From: Candidatus Altimarinota bacterium
Lineage (GTDB): Bacteria; Patescibacteriota; Gracilibacteria; UBA4473
Reading direction: 5' to 3'
Assembly (NCBI GenBank): GCA_020631075.1
Contig: JAHDHX010000002.1
Span: forward strand, 1-64,000
Length of the DNA stretch: 64,000 nt
Part shown: positions 8,386-16,504 of the stretch, piece after piece
Layout of the letters: every line of letters begins with the position of its first letter
Position numbering within the stretch: position 1 is the first letter of the stretch
Made by a program: the position numbers and the translations under genes
The notes under the pieces: model-generated
The model's input: only the letters and a program-made list of their open reading frames with translations
Database searches by the model: none
Told to the model about the DNA's origin: nothing

Positions 8386-8862
8386 TTAGAGGGTTGCTTT
8401 GTATTCCTCTATTGTTGTATTGAATTGATCGAAAGCTGGCTTTTGAGTGTCTTTAAATGATTCAAGATGTGCATAATCCTCTTGGTGTACTAGGTTTTCA
8501 AAAATAGAGATAACTCCAGCAGAATACAACTCTTTATAAATATCTATGAGTGATTTTTTTTGGCTTATTTTCAACTGTATAAGGGCTTTTAACTTTGTGA
8601 GTGCTTGTAATGAGAGTGTGAAGTCACTGCCATTTTTTAAGACATCTTCTTGGTGAGTGATGTTGGTTTTAGTGAAATCTGGCACATAAACATTTTCGGC
8701 AATCTTCCTGACGTAGAATGGCCAAAATTCGACGCTATAACTCTGACAATGATTTTCAGCATTGTAGTAATTTATTCCGTATCCATTTTCATGGACATCT
8801 GAGTGGGTGATGTTGTCATCTTTCAGATGATCACTGTGATATTTTCTATTTAGGTTCATCAA
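8386..8862 (-). CDS. Hypothetical protein in an AT-rich island
   Basis: 158 residues, no recognised family. It is rich in Lys, Asn, Tyr and His, without a signal peptide or membrane segment, so it is probably cytoplasmic. The middle (about residues 75-110) looks helical and charged. The gene and its flanks (8386-8910) are far more AT-rich than the neighbours, with codons ending in A/T, which suggests transfer from elsewhere. The start may be either of two adjacent ATGs (8862 or 8859). It is placed as a gene because the composition is protein-like and the frame is intact over its length, not because of homology. Confidence 0.55.
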   Translation of the reverse strand: MMNLNRKYHSDHLKDDNITHSDVHENGYGINYYNAENHCQSYSVEFWPFYVRKIAENVYVPDFTKTNITHQEDVLKNGSDFTLSLQALTKLKALIQLKISQKKSLIDIYKELYSAGVISIFENLVHQEDYAHLESFKDTQKPAFDQFNTTIEEYKATL

Positions 8863-8910
8863 TTTTAAATTATTTTTTTAAATAAATAATGCAATTTTTT
8901 TGACTGTTGA

Positions 8911-10029
8911 TCAACGCGTGCGGGTGGTGATGCGCCAGCGGGCGTCGTGCTCTGACCAGACGTAGGCCCCCAAGAACAGCAATAAGACGGGGAACTGCCA
9001 GTGGCGGCCCGGGAGCGGGAGCTCAAGCATTAAGGTGAGGACGATGATGAGGAGGCCCTTCCAGTGGTGGATGAGCGGTGAGCGGGTGACGAGCACCCGC
9101 AGGCAGATCTGGCTGGCGATGAACAGGGCAACGCCGAGGGGCATGAGCGGGTCGATCTGGCCACTGGTGACGCTGGAGCTGACCCCACCAGAAAAGATGA
9201 GAACGCTGAAGAACAGGGGCAGGTGGCCGTAGACAAAGGGGATGATGTCTTGCCCGAGGGAGCGGCTGAGCTGGCGGTTGGCGAGCTCGAAATAGGACCA
9301 AAAGAAGAACAGGCAGGTGAGGAAAACGTAGAACATGATGAGGAGCTCGCTGAGCTGCAGGGTGCGGACGCCTTCGGTGGAAAGGATGAGCGAGATGAGT
9401 ACCTCGCCGATAACGAGGATGCCGAAGAGGCCGTAGCGTTCGGGGAGGTGCTCGAGGTGGTTGGGGAGGCGGTTGACTTTGGTGGGGTGGAAGAGGGGGA
9501 AGCCGAAGTCAGTCACAAAGGCGGCGAGCATAAACAGCAAGCGGAAGGGGCCGCTGACAAACAGGCTGCAGACCCAGAGGATGGTGGCGAGGCTGATGCT
9601 GTGGATGATGTAGGTGATGATGTCGCGGTGCTCGGGCCGAACGAGGTCGAGCTGCCGATAGAAGCACCAGAGCTGCACCGTGCGGGTGAGGACGTAGAAA
9701 AGGGTGAACAGCCATAGGGACGCGTAGGACTCCGGCACAGAGAGGGCCATGCCCATGACGAAGAACATTTGCACGAAGGTGGTCATCTGGAACCAGGTTT
9801 CGTGTTCGGTTTCGAAGCGGTTGGTGTAGTTGGTGTGGGTGACCCACGTCCAGGTGAGGAGAAGAAACATCCCCATGGCTTCGACGACACCGCGGGGGTC
9901 GAGGTGGGCTTTGAGGAAGAGGGAGAGCTTCATGATGGCGACGACGTAAACGAGGTCGAAGAAGAGCTCCAGCCAAGAGACCCGACGGAAGTCGAGGCAC
10001 GTGAAAAAACTGTGATCGTTTTTCTTCAT
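8911..10029 (-). CDS. LtrA (low temperature requirement A) family membrane protein
   Basis: 372 residues with about ten to twelve membrane segments. Family signatures are VSWLELFFDLVYVVAI near the N-terminus and ERYGLFGILVIGEVLIS in the middle. The family was named from a Listeria cold-growth mutant, but its molecular role is unknown. An AAGGAG sequence directly abuts the ATG with no spacer, so it is doubtful as a ribosome binding site. The gene begins 21 bases after the isopentenyl phosphate kinase stop, on the same strand, so it may be transcribed with the isoprenoid cluster. No functional link is known. Confidence 0.85.
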   Translation of the reverse strand: MKKNDHSFFTCLDFRRVSWLELFFDLVYVVAIMKLSLFLKAHLDPRGVVEAMGMFLLLTWTWVTHTNYTNRFETEHETWFQMTTFVQMFFVMGMALSVPESYASLWLFTLFYVLTRTVQLWCFYRQLDLVRPEHRDIITYIIHSISLATILWVCSLFVSGPFRLLFMLAAFVTDFGFPLFHPTKVNRLPNHLEHLPERYGLFGILVIGEVLISLILSTEGVRTLQLSELLIMFYVFLTCLFFFWSYFELANRQLSRSLGQDIIPFVYGHLPLFFSVLIFSGGVSSSVTSGQIDPLMPLGVALFIASQICLRVLVTRSPLIHHWKGLLIIVLTLMLELPLPGRHWQFPVLLLFLGAYVWSEHDARWRITTRTR

Positions 10030-10050
10030 CTCCTTAGATGGTAGGGATTT

Positions 10051-10791
10051 TTAGGATTTTGTCTCGGGAATCGGGGGGAAATAGTGCGTGCCCTGCACAA
10101 AACGGCCAGCGAGCCAGTCGCGTAGTAGGTGGGGGGGGGTGCCGCTGGCGATGGTGACCTGGGCGCGGAACTGCTGACAGAGGGTGAGGGCGTGGTGGTG
10201 TTTGCCAGACATGGCGCCAGAGACGTCGGGGGTGGGGGACTGGTGAAACACTGTGTCGGGGACGGTGTGCCCGTCGGGGATAGTCTGGCCGTGGGGGTCG
10301 AGAATGCCCGCGGTCTGGGTGAGGAGTAGGATGCGGGCTGGGCGAGGGAGGTGGGTGAGGGCGAGGTGGAGGAGGGGCTCTGTGCTGAGGATAGTGCCGT
10401 CAACCACGTCACCGTGGAGGAGCGGTAGAGTGGGGGAGTCGAGCAGGGACTGCCACCACTGGGGGGAGTGGAGCTGGGTGGCGTGCTGGTGCGGGTGAAC
10501 GGCGTGCAGAGGCAGGGGGAGTGGTTGGCCTGCGTCGACAATTAGCTGAGAAAGGTGCTGGAGGTCGGACTGGATCTGGCGGGCGTGCTGGGGGAGGCCC
10601 TGGGCCGCGAGGGTGTGGCCAAATGACCCTGCGCCGTGGAAAAGGAGTAGGGGGGGGAGGGGCGTGACGGTGGAGAGCTGCCGCAGGAGATTGCGAATGA
10701 CGCTGGGGCGGGGGGTAGCGTAGGTGGACTTGTCGGTGATGAGGCTGCCGCCGAATTTGATGAGGTGGAGGGGGATGGGGGTCTCTTTCAT
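10051..10791 (-). CDS. Isopentenyl phosphate kinase
   Basis: 246 residues of the amino acid kinase fold. It would phosphorylate isopentenyl phosphate to isopentenyl diphosphate with ATP. Visible motifs are the N-terminal KFGGSLITDK (the nucleotide-phosphate Lys and Gly loop), HGAGSFGH containing the catalytic His typical of IPK, LLHGDVVDG, and the late DVSGAMSGKHHHAL segment binding ATP. The archaeal-type enzyme is known from archaea, some Chloroflexi and plants. It is the last step of the alternative mevalonate pathway. It follows the decarboxylase gene by 34 bases, in one cluster with idi and uppS. The ATG at 10791 matches the family N-terminus; longer frames add unrelated sequence. Confidence 0.88.
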   Translation of the reverse strand: MKETPIPLHLIKFGGSLITDKSTYATPRPSVIRNLLRQLSTVTPLPPLLLFHGAGSFGHTLAAQGLPQHARQIQSDLQHLSQLIVDAGQPLPLPLHAVHPHQHATQLHSPQWWQSLLDSPTLPLLHGDVVDGTILSTEPLLHLALTHLPRPARILLLTQTAGILDPHGQTIPDGHTVPDTVFHQSPTPDVSGAMSGKHHHALTLCQQFRAQVTIASGTPPHLLRDWLAGRFVQGTHYFPPIPETKS

Positions 10792-10825
10792 TTTTGATAT
10801 AAAAAGTTGCTCTTGAGTATTTAAG

Positions 10826-11839
10826 TTATTCGATAGTATGGGCGCCGCGGGTGGGGGAATTAATGATGGTGTCGGTGACGCAGCTGAGCGGAGCAAGCGC
10901 CCGCAAAACGGTAGAGCGGGCGGTGGGAGGGCAGATGATGTGGAGGTTGGCGCCTGCGTCGAGGGTCCACGTGACGGGGTGGCCGTCGTGGGCGAGCTGG
11001 GTGATAGCGTTCATGACGGTGATGGTGCCAGCGTGCAGATAGCTGAGTGATGGCTGGCTGGTGAGCATAACCGCGTGGAGCCAGACGGCTTGGGTGAGGG
11101 TGATGGACGCGAAGCGGGGCCAGTCGCGCTGGGTGATGATGTCGGGGAGTTGGGTGAGGGCGTGAGTGGTGGCGGTGAGTCGGTCGGCCTGCAGTGGGGA
11201 GGTGTGGGCGGCGAGGTGGCCTTCCCAAGAGCCGTGGGACTTGGGGGTGGCGTCGACCACGGTGATGATGTCAAGCAGGGCCCAGTGGTCTGGGGCGGCG
11301 ATGGACTCGACGGTGAAGCCTGACTGGGGGGAGTGGGTGAGCTGGGTGAAGCCGTCGGCCAGTGAGCGCAGCGCAGAGAGGGAGCCGCCAAGGGCGCAGA
11401 GCTCGGGGAGGGTGGAGGCTGGGATGTGGGACTGGAACTCGGGTGGGAGGGCGGCGTGGAGGCCGAATGTAAGGGCGCTGAGGCCCGAGGCTGAGGAGGC
11501 GATGCCTGCGCCCGTGGGGAAGGAGTTGGTCGAGGTGATGGTGGCGTAGACGTTGGCTGGGAGCTGAGCGCGGCGCTTGACCGTGTCGATGAGGTGATAA
11601 CTGGCGCGGGCGCGGGGACTGATGTCGGGGCTAAGCGTGTGCGTGCCGCTGGGGTCGGTCAGCTGCAGGGTGTGCTGGCGGACGGTGTCTGACCACGTGA
11701 CGGTGGTGGTGGTGGTGCAGTGGGAGAGATTCATGGAGAGGCTGCCCGTGCGGGGAGTGACGGGGTCGGTGCTGGCGAGGCCCCAGTGCTTCACAAAGGC
11801 GATGTTGGCGGGAGCGGTGACGGTGGTGGTGGATTGCAT
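10826..11839 (-). CDS. Mevalonate (di)phosphate decarboxylase, GHMP family
   Basis: 337 residues, matching diphosphomevalonate decarboxylase in length and layout. Seen: APANIAFVKHWG (usual form KYWGK), the GHMP phosphate loop PTGAGIASSASG, GSLSALRSLADGF (usual form GSACRS; the Arg is kept), and the catalytic Asp in LDAGANLH. The lysine after WG is replaced by Leu, and Tyr by His. Because an isopentenyl phosphate kinase is encoded next in the cluster, this enzyme may decarboxylate mevalonate 5-phosphate (giving isopentenyl phosphate) and not the diphosphate. That choice is inference and cannot be settled from motifs alone. The start ATG is one base from the idi stop. Confidence 0.82.
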   Translation of the reverse strand: MQSTTTVTAPANIAFVKHWGLASTDPVTPRTGSLSMNLSHCTTTTTVTWSDTVRQHTLQLTDPSGTHTLSPDISPRARASYHLIDTVKRRAQLPANVYATITSTNSFPTGAGIASSASGLSALTFGLHAALPPEFQSHIPASTLPELCALGGSLSALRSLADGFTQLTHSPQSGFTVESIAAPDHWALLDIITVVDATPKSHGSWEGHLAAHTSPLQADRLTATTHALTQLPDIITQRDWPRFASITLTQAVWLHAVMLTSQPSLSYLHAGTITVMNAITQLAHDGHPVTWTLDAGANLHIICPPTARSTVLRALAPLSCVTDTIINSPTRGAHTIE

Positions 11840-11840
11840 A

Positions 11841-12428
11841 CTAACGGGGAAGGGTGATGTGGCGCTGCCACCAGGCCTGAAATTCTGAGGACTGGGTGAG
11901 GAGGGTGACTTCTTCCTGACACCAGATGGAGAAATGGTCGTAGGTGGTGTCGGTCGGGTTAATGATAGCGCGAGAAAAATCACCCCACGGGACGAGGTCG
12001 AGGGCTTGGACTTCTTCGGGGTTGGGGGTAGGGGAGTCTGTCAGGAGGCCGACGAACACGGGGCAGTGCTCGTGCTCGGTGATGCCCAGATGGGTGGCGT
12101 GGTACTGGTAGTGGGGCAAAATGCAGGTGAGGTGCTGGGCGCTGACGCGAAGCTCAAACCGAAGGCGGCGGACCACGGCGTCGGGGGTGGGTTCGCCGGG
12201 ACCTGGGTGGCCGCAGCAGGAGTTAGACCAGATGCTGGGCCAGGTGACCTTGTGCGCGGCGCGCTGCTGGAGCAGGAGCTGGCCGTCGGGCCGAAACAGA
12301 AAGCACGAAAAAGCCCGATGGAGCGGGGTGTCGGCGGTGTGGACGGTGGCTTTGGGGGCGGTGCCGCAGGGGTGCAGGTCGGGGGTGAGGAGCTCGACGA
12401 GTTCGGGGAGTGGGGGTGGGGTGGGCAT
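11841..12428 (-). CDS. idi: Isopentenyl-diphosphate delta-isomerase, type 1
   Basis: 195 residues of the NUDIX-fold type 1 IDI, which interconverts isopentenyl and dimethylallyl diphosphate. Motifs seen: HRAFSCFLF, the active-site Cys in SNSCCGHP with flanking Trp/Pro (VTWPSIW), and the metal-binding Glu pair in [10 protein letters not shown]. Length is normal. The start [14 protein letters not shown] at 12428 is preceded by CACTCCC-rich sequence and lies 22 bases after the uppS stop; the upstream extension is a shadow of uppS. With the kinase and decarboxylase it supplies both C5 units for the lipid carrier made by UppS. A separate short-chain prenyl synthase would be needed and is not in this window. 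Confidence 0.9.
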   Translation of the reverse strand: MPTPPPLPELVELLTPDLHPCGTAPKATVHTADTPLHRAFSCFLFRPDGQLLLQQRAAHKVTWPSIWSNSCCGHPGPGEPTPDAVVRRLRFELRVSAQHLTCILPHYQYHATHLGITEHEHCPVFVGLLTDSPTPNPEEVQALDLVPWGDFSRAIINPTDTTYDHFSIWCQEEVTLLTQSSEFQAWWQRHITLPR

Positions 12429-12450
12429 GGGGAGTTTTTGGGAGTGGGGG

Positions 12451-13110
12451 TCATTGCCCGAGGGTGCGGGTCTGCTGGTGGTACCAGTCGATGGCCTGCT
12501 GGGTGGCGGACTGGTCGAAGTCTGGCCAGAGGGTGGGGGTGAAGTAGAGCTCGGCGTAGGCGGCTTGATAGAGCATGAAGTTGGACAAGCGGTGGCGGCC
12601 CCCTGTCCGTACAACCAGGTCGAGCGGGGGGAGGTGGCCTGTGTCGAGGAGCTGGGGGAAGGACTGGTCGGGTGAGGTGTAGCGTAGGGCGGCGCGGTGG
12701 AGCTCGTCATGGGAGCCGTAGTTGAGCGCGAGGCACAGATGGCGGTCGGTGTAGTGCTGGGTCTGGCTGGTGAGGAGTGACAGCGTGGTGGTGACGCTGA
12801 GAGGGAGGCCGCGCGTGTGCCCTAGGTGATGGACGCGGATCTGTTGCTGGTGGCAGAGGTCGAGGTGTTTTTTGAACTCGGCGAAGAGGGTGAAGAGGTG
12901 CTGGAGTTCGGCGGGGGAGCGTTTGGTGAGGTTTTCGGTGGAGAGAGCGTAAAAGCTGAGCGTGGTGGCGCCAGCGTCGAAGCTGGTGTCTATGACCTCG
13001 TGAAGGCGGTCGAACCCTTGGCGGTGGCCGACCTCGGGCGGGAGGCCCTGGGCGCGGGCCCAGCGGCGGTTGCCGTCCATGATGAAGCCGATGTGCTGCA
13101 GGGTGGGCAT
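12451..13110 (-). CDS. uppS: Undecaprenyl (cis-prenyl) diphosphate synthase
   Basis: 219 residues, slightly shorter than the usual 245-250. It condenses isopentenyl diphosphate onto an allylic primer to make the C55 carrier for wall glycans. Seen: the diphosphate-binding MDGNRRWA with the catalytic Asp, SFYALSTEN, and the C-terminal [25 protein letters not shown] signature (usually RTGGE.RLSNFLLWQ; here His replaces the Glu). It leads the isoprenoid cluster, with idi 22 bases downstream. The start ATG at 13110 gives the family N-terminus directly. Upstream in-frame sequence reaches toward the tRNA-Val region and is not family-like. Confidence 0.9.
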   Translation of the reverse strand: MPTLQHIGFIMDGNRRWARAQGLPPEVGHRQGFDRLHEVIDTSFDAGATTLSFYALSTENLTKRSPAELQHLFTLFAEFKKHLDLCHQQQIRVHHLGHTRGLPLSVTTTLSLLTSQTQHYTDRHLCLALNYGSHDELHRAALRYTSPDQSFPQLLDTGHLPPLDLVVRTGGRHRLSNFMLYQAAYAELYFTPTLWPDFDQSATQQAIDWYHQQTRTLGQ

Positions 13111-13213
13111 GGGGAGTCGGTGGTCAGCATAGGCTTTGGCGGGGGGAGGGGAAATTTTTTGCTTGACTCGCCCAGGTGCCTGACGCACAATCGTGCGGCC
13201 CCAAACTGGTGAC

Positions 13214-13290
13214 GAGCGATTAGCTCAGTTGGCTAGAGCGCCTGCTTGACTCGCAGGAGGTCGGAGGTTCAAGTCCTCTATCGCTCACCA
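13214..13290 (+). tRNA. tRNA-Val (GAC)
   Basis: A complete cloverleaf: acceptor GAGCGAT/ATCGCTC, D arm GCTC/GAGC, anticodon stem CCTGC/GCAGG with loop TTGACTC, T arm GGAGG/CCTCT with loop TTCAAGT, discriminator A and encoded CCA. The anticodon is GAC. Base 37 is T, where a purine is normal. Confidence 0.9.
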
Positions 13291-13308
13291 GCTTTTTGGG
13301 GTGGGGGG

Positions 13309-14097
13309 TCAACGAGTGGCGCAGTAATTTCCAGAGCAGGTGCCTAGTCGTGAGATTTTTTCGCTTCCCTCGATGTGATCAACAAATATGTTTTCTATTT
13401 GGGCTCTCACCCCAAGGAGGTATTTGGCGATTAGTTTGCCCCAAAGGGCGGTTTCACGGTCTGTGCGGCTGTGGTCTTTTGACCAGAACCCTATTATCCA
13501 GTCATTGGCAGAGGGTTCACTTCCTGCGAGCATTTTTTTGTAGAGTTGTGCGTAGACTGAAGCGTAGACTCCAGCACAGTGCATTTGTTTGTTTGAACCT
13601 TCAGTAGTGATGGCTCGCTCGAAAAGTTGGAAGTCATCGCCGATAGCTTTTTTATCTTCTGTGAGATTTTTAAGTTTGTGGCTGTAGGCGTGTCTGAGTT
13701 TTGTTTCTGTGAAAACGTAAATGTCTTTCAGTTTTTCTAGTTCTTGGGAAAATACTTTGTGGTAGGGGGTTTGAACTTCGTCGGCCATTTCTGCGACAGT
13801 GGCGGACTGGCGATTAATTATTTTTCTGTTTGAAATTCCTTCCTGAAATAGTTGGTTTACTTTTTGGCTGGTTTCTTTGTGCATATCGATCGGGAGGCAC
13901 ATGGAAATGGCGTGCTGGGTGTCAGAGATTTCTTGATTGAAATTTCTCCCTTGAATGAAGGCATTGATTTGGGTGTCATGGATTATTTCACCCGTAGGAG
14001 AGAAGTCTATGGCTGGGTTGCCCATGACAATACCGACACGACCTGCAGGGGCTTGTTTTACTCTCTTGATCACGTTTTGCTGCCAAATTGATTTCAT
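13309..14097 (-). CDS. Hypothetical protein, cytoplasmic
   Basis: 262 residues, no family recognised. No signal peptide or membrane span; mixed helical composition with a central charged stretch (about residues 105-155). The stretch near residue 25 (VGIVMGNPAIDFSPTGEI) is beta-like. Codon use is more AT-rich than the surroundings, though less so than the islands at 8.4 and 23 kb. It ends 18 bases from tRNA-Val, and tRNA genes are common insertion sites, so acquisition by transfer is possible. No integrase or attachment repeat was found. Confidence 0.55.
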   Translation of the reverse strand: MKSIWQQNVIKRVKQAPAGRVGIVMGNPAIDFSPTGEIIHDTQINAFIQGRNFNQEISDTQHAISMCLPIDMHKETSQKVNQLFQEGISNRKIINRQSATVAEMADEVQTPYHKVFSQELEKLKDIYVFTETKLRHAYSHKLKNLTEDKKAIGDDFQLFERAITTEGSNKQMHCAGVYASVYAQLYKKMLAGSEPSANDWIIGFWSKDHSRTDRETALWGKLIAKYLLGVRAQIENIFVDHIEGSEKISRLGTCSGNYCATR

Positions 14098-14236
14098 TTA
14101 TTCTATTTTTATAAATTGATTTCACTTGGTCAATAACTTTGTACTTTTGCTATTTTCTGAAATTTGCCTGAAGAGTGATTATTTAAAATAAAAATAATTT
14201 TCATTACGATGAAATGTACTTCTTAATTTTAATCTT

Positions 14237-16228
14237 ATGTACAAATATTTTTCTTACTTATGGCTGGTCACGATGCTGTGGGGCACGGCCCAGGCGCAGA
14301 GTGTGACGCACTCTTACCATGACCAAAACGGTGGGGGGCTGACGGTGGGGGATGAGCTGACATACACCGTGACGCTGACCAATGACACGACCGACACGCT
14401 GTCGGCGGTGACACTGGAGGAGTCGGCCCCAGCGGGGACGGTGCTGGACGAGGGGAGTTTTGTGACTTCGAAGGGGAGCATAAGCGTGAATGACAAGAAG
14501 GTGCGCTTGATCACGCTGGATGTGGGGGAGATGGCTCCTGATGAGGTGGTCACCTTTCAATATGATGTTCAGCTCACTGGGAGTCCGATTTATTTTGTAA
14601 ACAGTGCATCGCCGCCTGCGATTTATCAACTGGACCCCAGCACGGGGCAGGCGAGCCATGTGGCGGATATGACCGGCCAGACGGCAGTGTATGGACTGGG
14701 GCTGACTTCCGACGCGAAGACGCTGTATGGGGTCAACAGTGCGACGGACTCGCTGGTGAAACTTGACCTGCGGACGAATGAAACCACGGTGGTGGGGCCG
14801 CTGAACCTGGGGCGGAATGTCGGGGTGCCGTGCCTGGACTTGACCCCGCAAGATGGGATATATGCGGCGGATAGTCGGAATGATACGTTTTTTCAGATTG
14901 ACCCTGAGACGGGGCAGGCGTTTGGGGAAACGTCGCTGAATCTGGACATCCGCGGGGGGGACTGTGCCTTTGCCGCTGACGGGCGGTTGCTGGTGATGTC
15001 AAACACGAACAACGGCAAGGGGGCGCTGTGGCGCAAGGACTTCGAGAATAACACGCACCAGTTGGTCGCGAATGTGAGTGATACGGAGTTTTTTACGGGG
15101 GTGGCGCTGGGCCACACGGGGCTGTACGCTTCGGGGACGGACACGGACTCGCTGTGGACGGTCAACCCGAGTGACGGCCAAGGGAGTGCGATCGGGAGTC
15201 TGGGGATAGCCCATGGGGGAGGGGACCTGGCGATGGCGGCCAGTCAGACCTTGCAGCTGCGGGTGACGGGGACGATGAAGTACAACGTGGATGGGGAAGT
15301 GCAAGACGAAATAGTGGCAGAAATAGTGGGGACGGTGCCCCCCGTGACCGACGGTGACAACCCCAACCAAACGGCCCCGATGGAAGACCCAGCGGGGATA
15401 TGCTATGACGATGGGAATGTGGTGTGCCACTTGCCAGCGAACTTTGCCAGTCGGATGCAGACGTATGTGAATGATGTGGTGAACCATCACTTCAGTGGGG
15501 TGGAGGACACCATGGGCAAAGAAGCGGCCCGACGTGAGCTGGAGGGAGATGGGGAGTCGGGGTACTTTAGTGATGCGTATGGGGTGATAAACCCCGCGCG
15601 AGCGCAGGCGCAGACGGATGCGGAGGCGATCGTGCAGGCGTTCATTACGCAGAATGACAATCAGCCTGGGTACTGCGAGCACGAGAGTGTGCTGATGAAA
15701 AGTGTGCGGGAGATGCTGACGTATCGCCAAGCGGTCACGGCGCTGGGGGTGCGTGGGGTGGGGGTGAGCCAAACCCATGCGTGCCAGCTGGAGGCGCAAG
15801 ACACGTTGATCCGATATGGGGACACGATCGCGCTGGGGTGGGACAGTGTGGGGGCGAGCATGAGTACGATCTCGCCCTATGTGGGGGACGTAACAGCGTC
15901 GGGGATGACGAGTATCCGCCCGCTGGAAACGACGACCTATAGCCTGGACGTCGGTGGGGGGGTGAACTGTAGTGTGCGCGTGGTGGTGGAACCTGCGTGT
16001 GATATTGGGTTTACCTCCATAGAGATAGCGCAGGGGCAGAGTACGCAGCTGATCTGGAATGCGGAGGGGAACGCTGCGGCGAGCATCAGCGGAGTGGGGG
16101 GGGTGCCGCTGAAAGGGGTGATGAGTGTGACCCCTGCGGAAACGACGACGTACACGCTGTCGACCGCCAGCGGGAAGGTGTGTAGCCGCACCGTCGAGGT
16201 GGTGGACCAGCTGAGCTGTGAGCAGTAG
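14237..16228 (+). CDS. Secreted protein: DUF11-like, beta-propeller and Ig-like domains
   Basis: 663 residues with a signal peptide (MYKYFSYLWLVTMLWGTAQA, cleavage after AQA). Residues about 22-115 resemble a DUF11/conserved repeat adhesin domain (TVTLTNDT, PAGTVL). Residues 118-330 form a propeller of YxxD/LDPSTG-type blades like those in lactonase or quinoprotein-like families. A cysteine-bearing helical region follows (about 385-510), and then two C-terminal Ig-like units (about 515-580 and 590-655), each ending in an ETTTYxL strand. No sorting motif or terminal membrane anchor is seen. A strong terminator follows. The likely role is at the cell surface, perhaps attachment; the ligand is unknown. 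The start ATG follows a CU-rich leader. Confidence 0.72.
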   Translation: MYKYFSYLWLVTMLWGTAQAQSVTHSYHDQNGGGLTVGDELTYTVTLTNDTTDTLSAVTLEESAPAGTVLDEGSFVTSKGSISVNDKKVRLITLDVGEMAPDEVVTFQYDVQLTGSPIYFVNSASPPAIYQLDPSTGQASHVADMTGQTAVYGLGLTSDAKTLYGVNSATDSLVKLDLRTNETTVVGPLNLGRNVGVPCLDLTPQDGIYAADSRNDTFFQIDPETGQAFGETSLNLDIRGGDCAFAADGRLLVMSNTNNGKGALWRKDFENNTHQLVANVSDTEFFTGVALGHTGLYASGTDTDSLWTVNPSDGQGSAIGSLGIAHGGGDLAMAASQTLQLRVTGTMKYNVDGEVQDEIVAEIVGTVPPVTDGDNPNQTAPMEDPAGICYDDGNVVCHLPANFASRMQTYVNDVVNHHFSGVEDTMGKEAARRELEGDGESGYFSDAYGVINPARAQAQTDAEAIVQAFITQNDNQPGYCEHESVLMKSVREMLTYRQAVTALGVRGVGVSQTHACQLEAQDTLIRYGDTIALGWDSVGASMSTISPYVGDVTASGMTSIRPLETTTYSLDVGGGVNCSVRVVVEPACDIGFTSIEIAQGQSTQLIWNAEGNAAASISGVGGVPLKGVMSVTPAETTTYTLSTASGKVCSRTVEVVDQLSCEQ

Positions 16229-16277
16229 ACACGCTCGTTTTAGTTGAGATGTATTTGCTGAAATTGTTACTCGTGAG

Positions 16278-16305
16278 CCCCCCTCCGCAGGAGGGGGTCT
16301 TTTTA
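16278..16305 (+). terminator. Rho-independent terminator
   Basis: CCCCCTCC-GCA-GGAGGGGG stem followed by TCTTTTT, 50 bases after the stop of the secreted propeller protein and just before the palindromic repeat. Confidence 0.85.
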
Positions 16306-16309
16306 GTTT

Positions 16310-16504
16310 TAGGTAGTGTTAACAAATTGGAAAAAACAGGTTGATACTGAAATATAAGGAGTGATTTGAGTGAAAAAAGAATCTTTTTGGCTGCAAAATG
16401 GTGGCGCATTTTTGCCTTGATCCATCAAGACGGCAAATATGCGCCCATTTTTCGCTCAAAAATCTCTCTTCTTTCTTCTCAAACCAATTTGTGAACACTC
16501 CCTA
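16310..16504. repeat. Full-length palindromic repeat (MITE-like), copy B
   Basis: About 195 bases, starting TAGGTAGTGTTAACAAATTG and ending with the inverse GTGAACACTCCCTA. It has the same internal hairpin as copy A, including the AAAGAATCTTTTTGGCTGCAA stretch and TTGATCCATCAA apex. It lies between convergent genes. Its last three bases (CTA) are, on the minus strand, the TAG stop of the EamA transporter gene. Confidence 0.82.
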
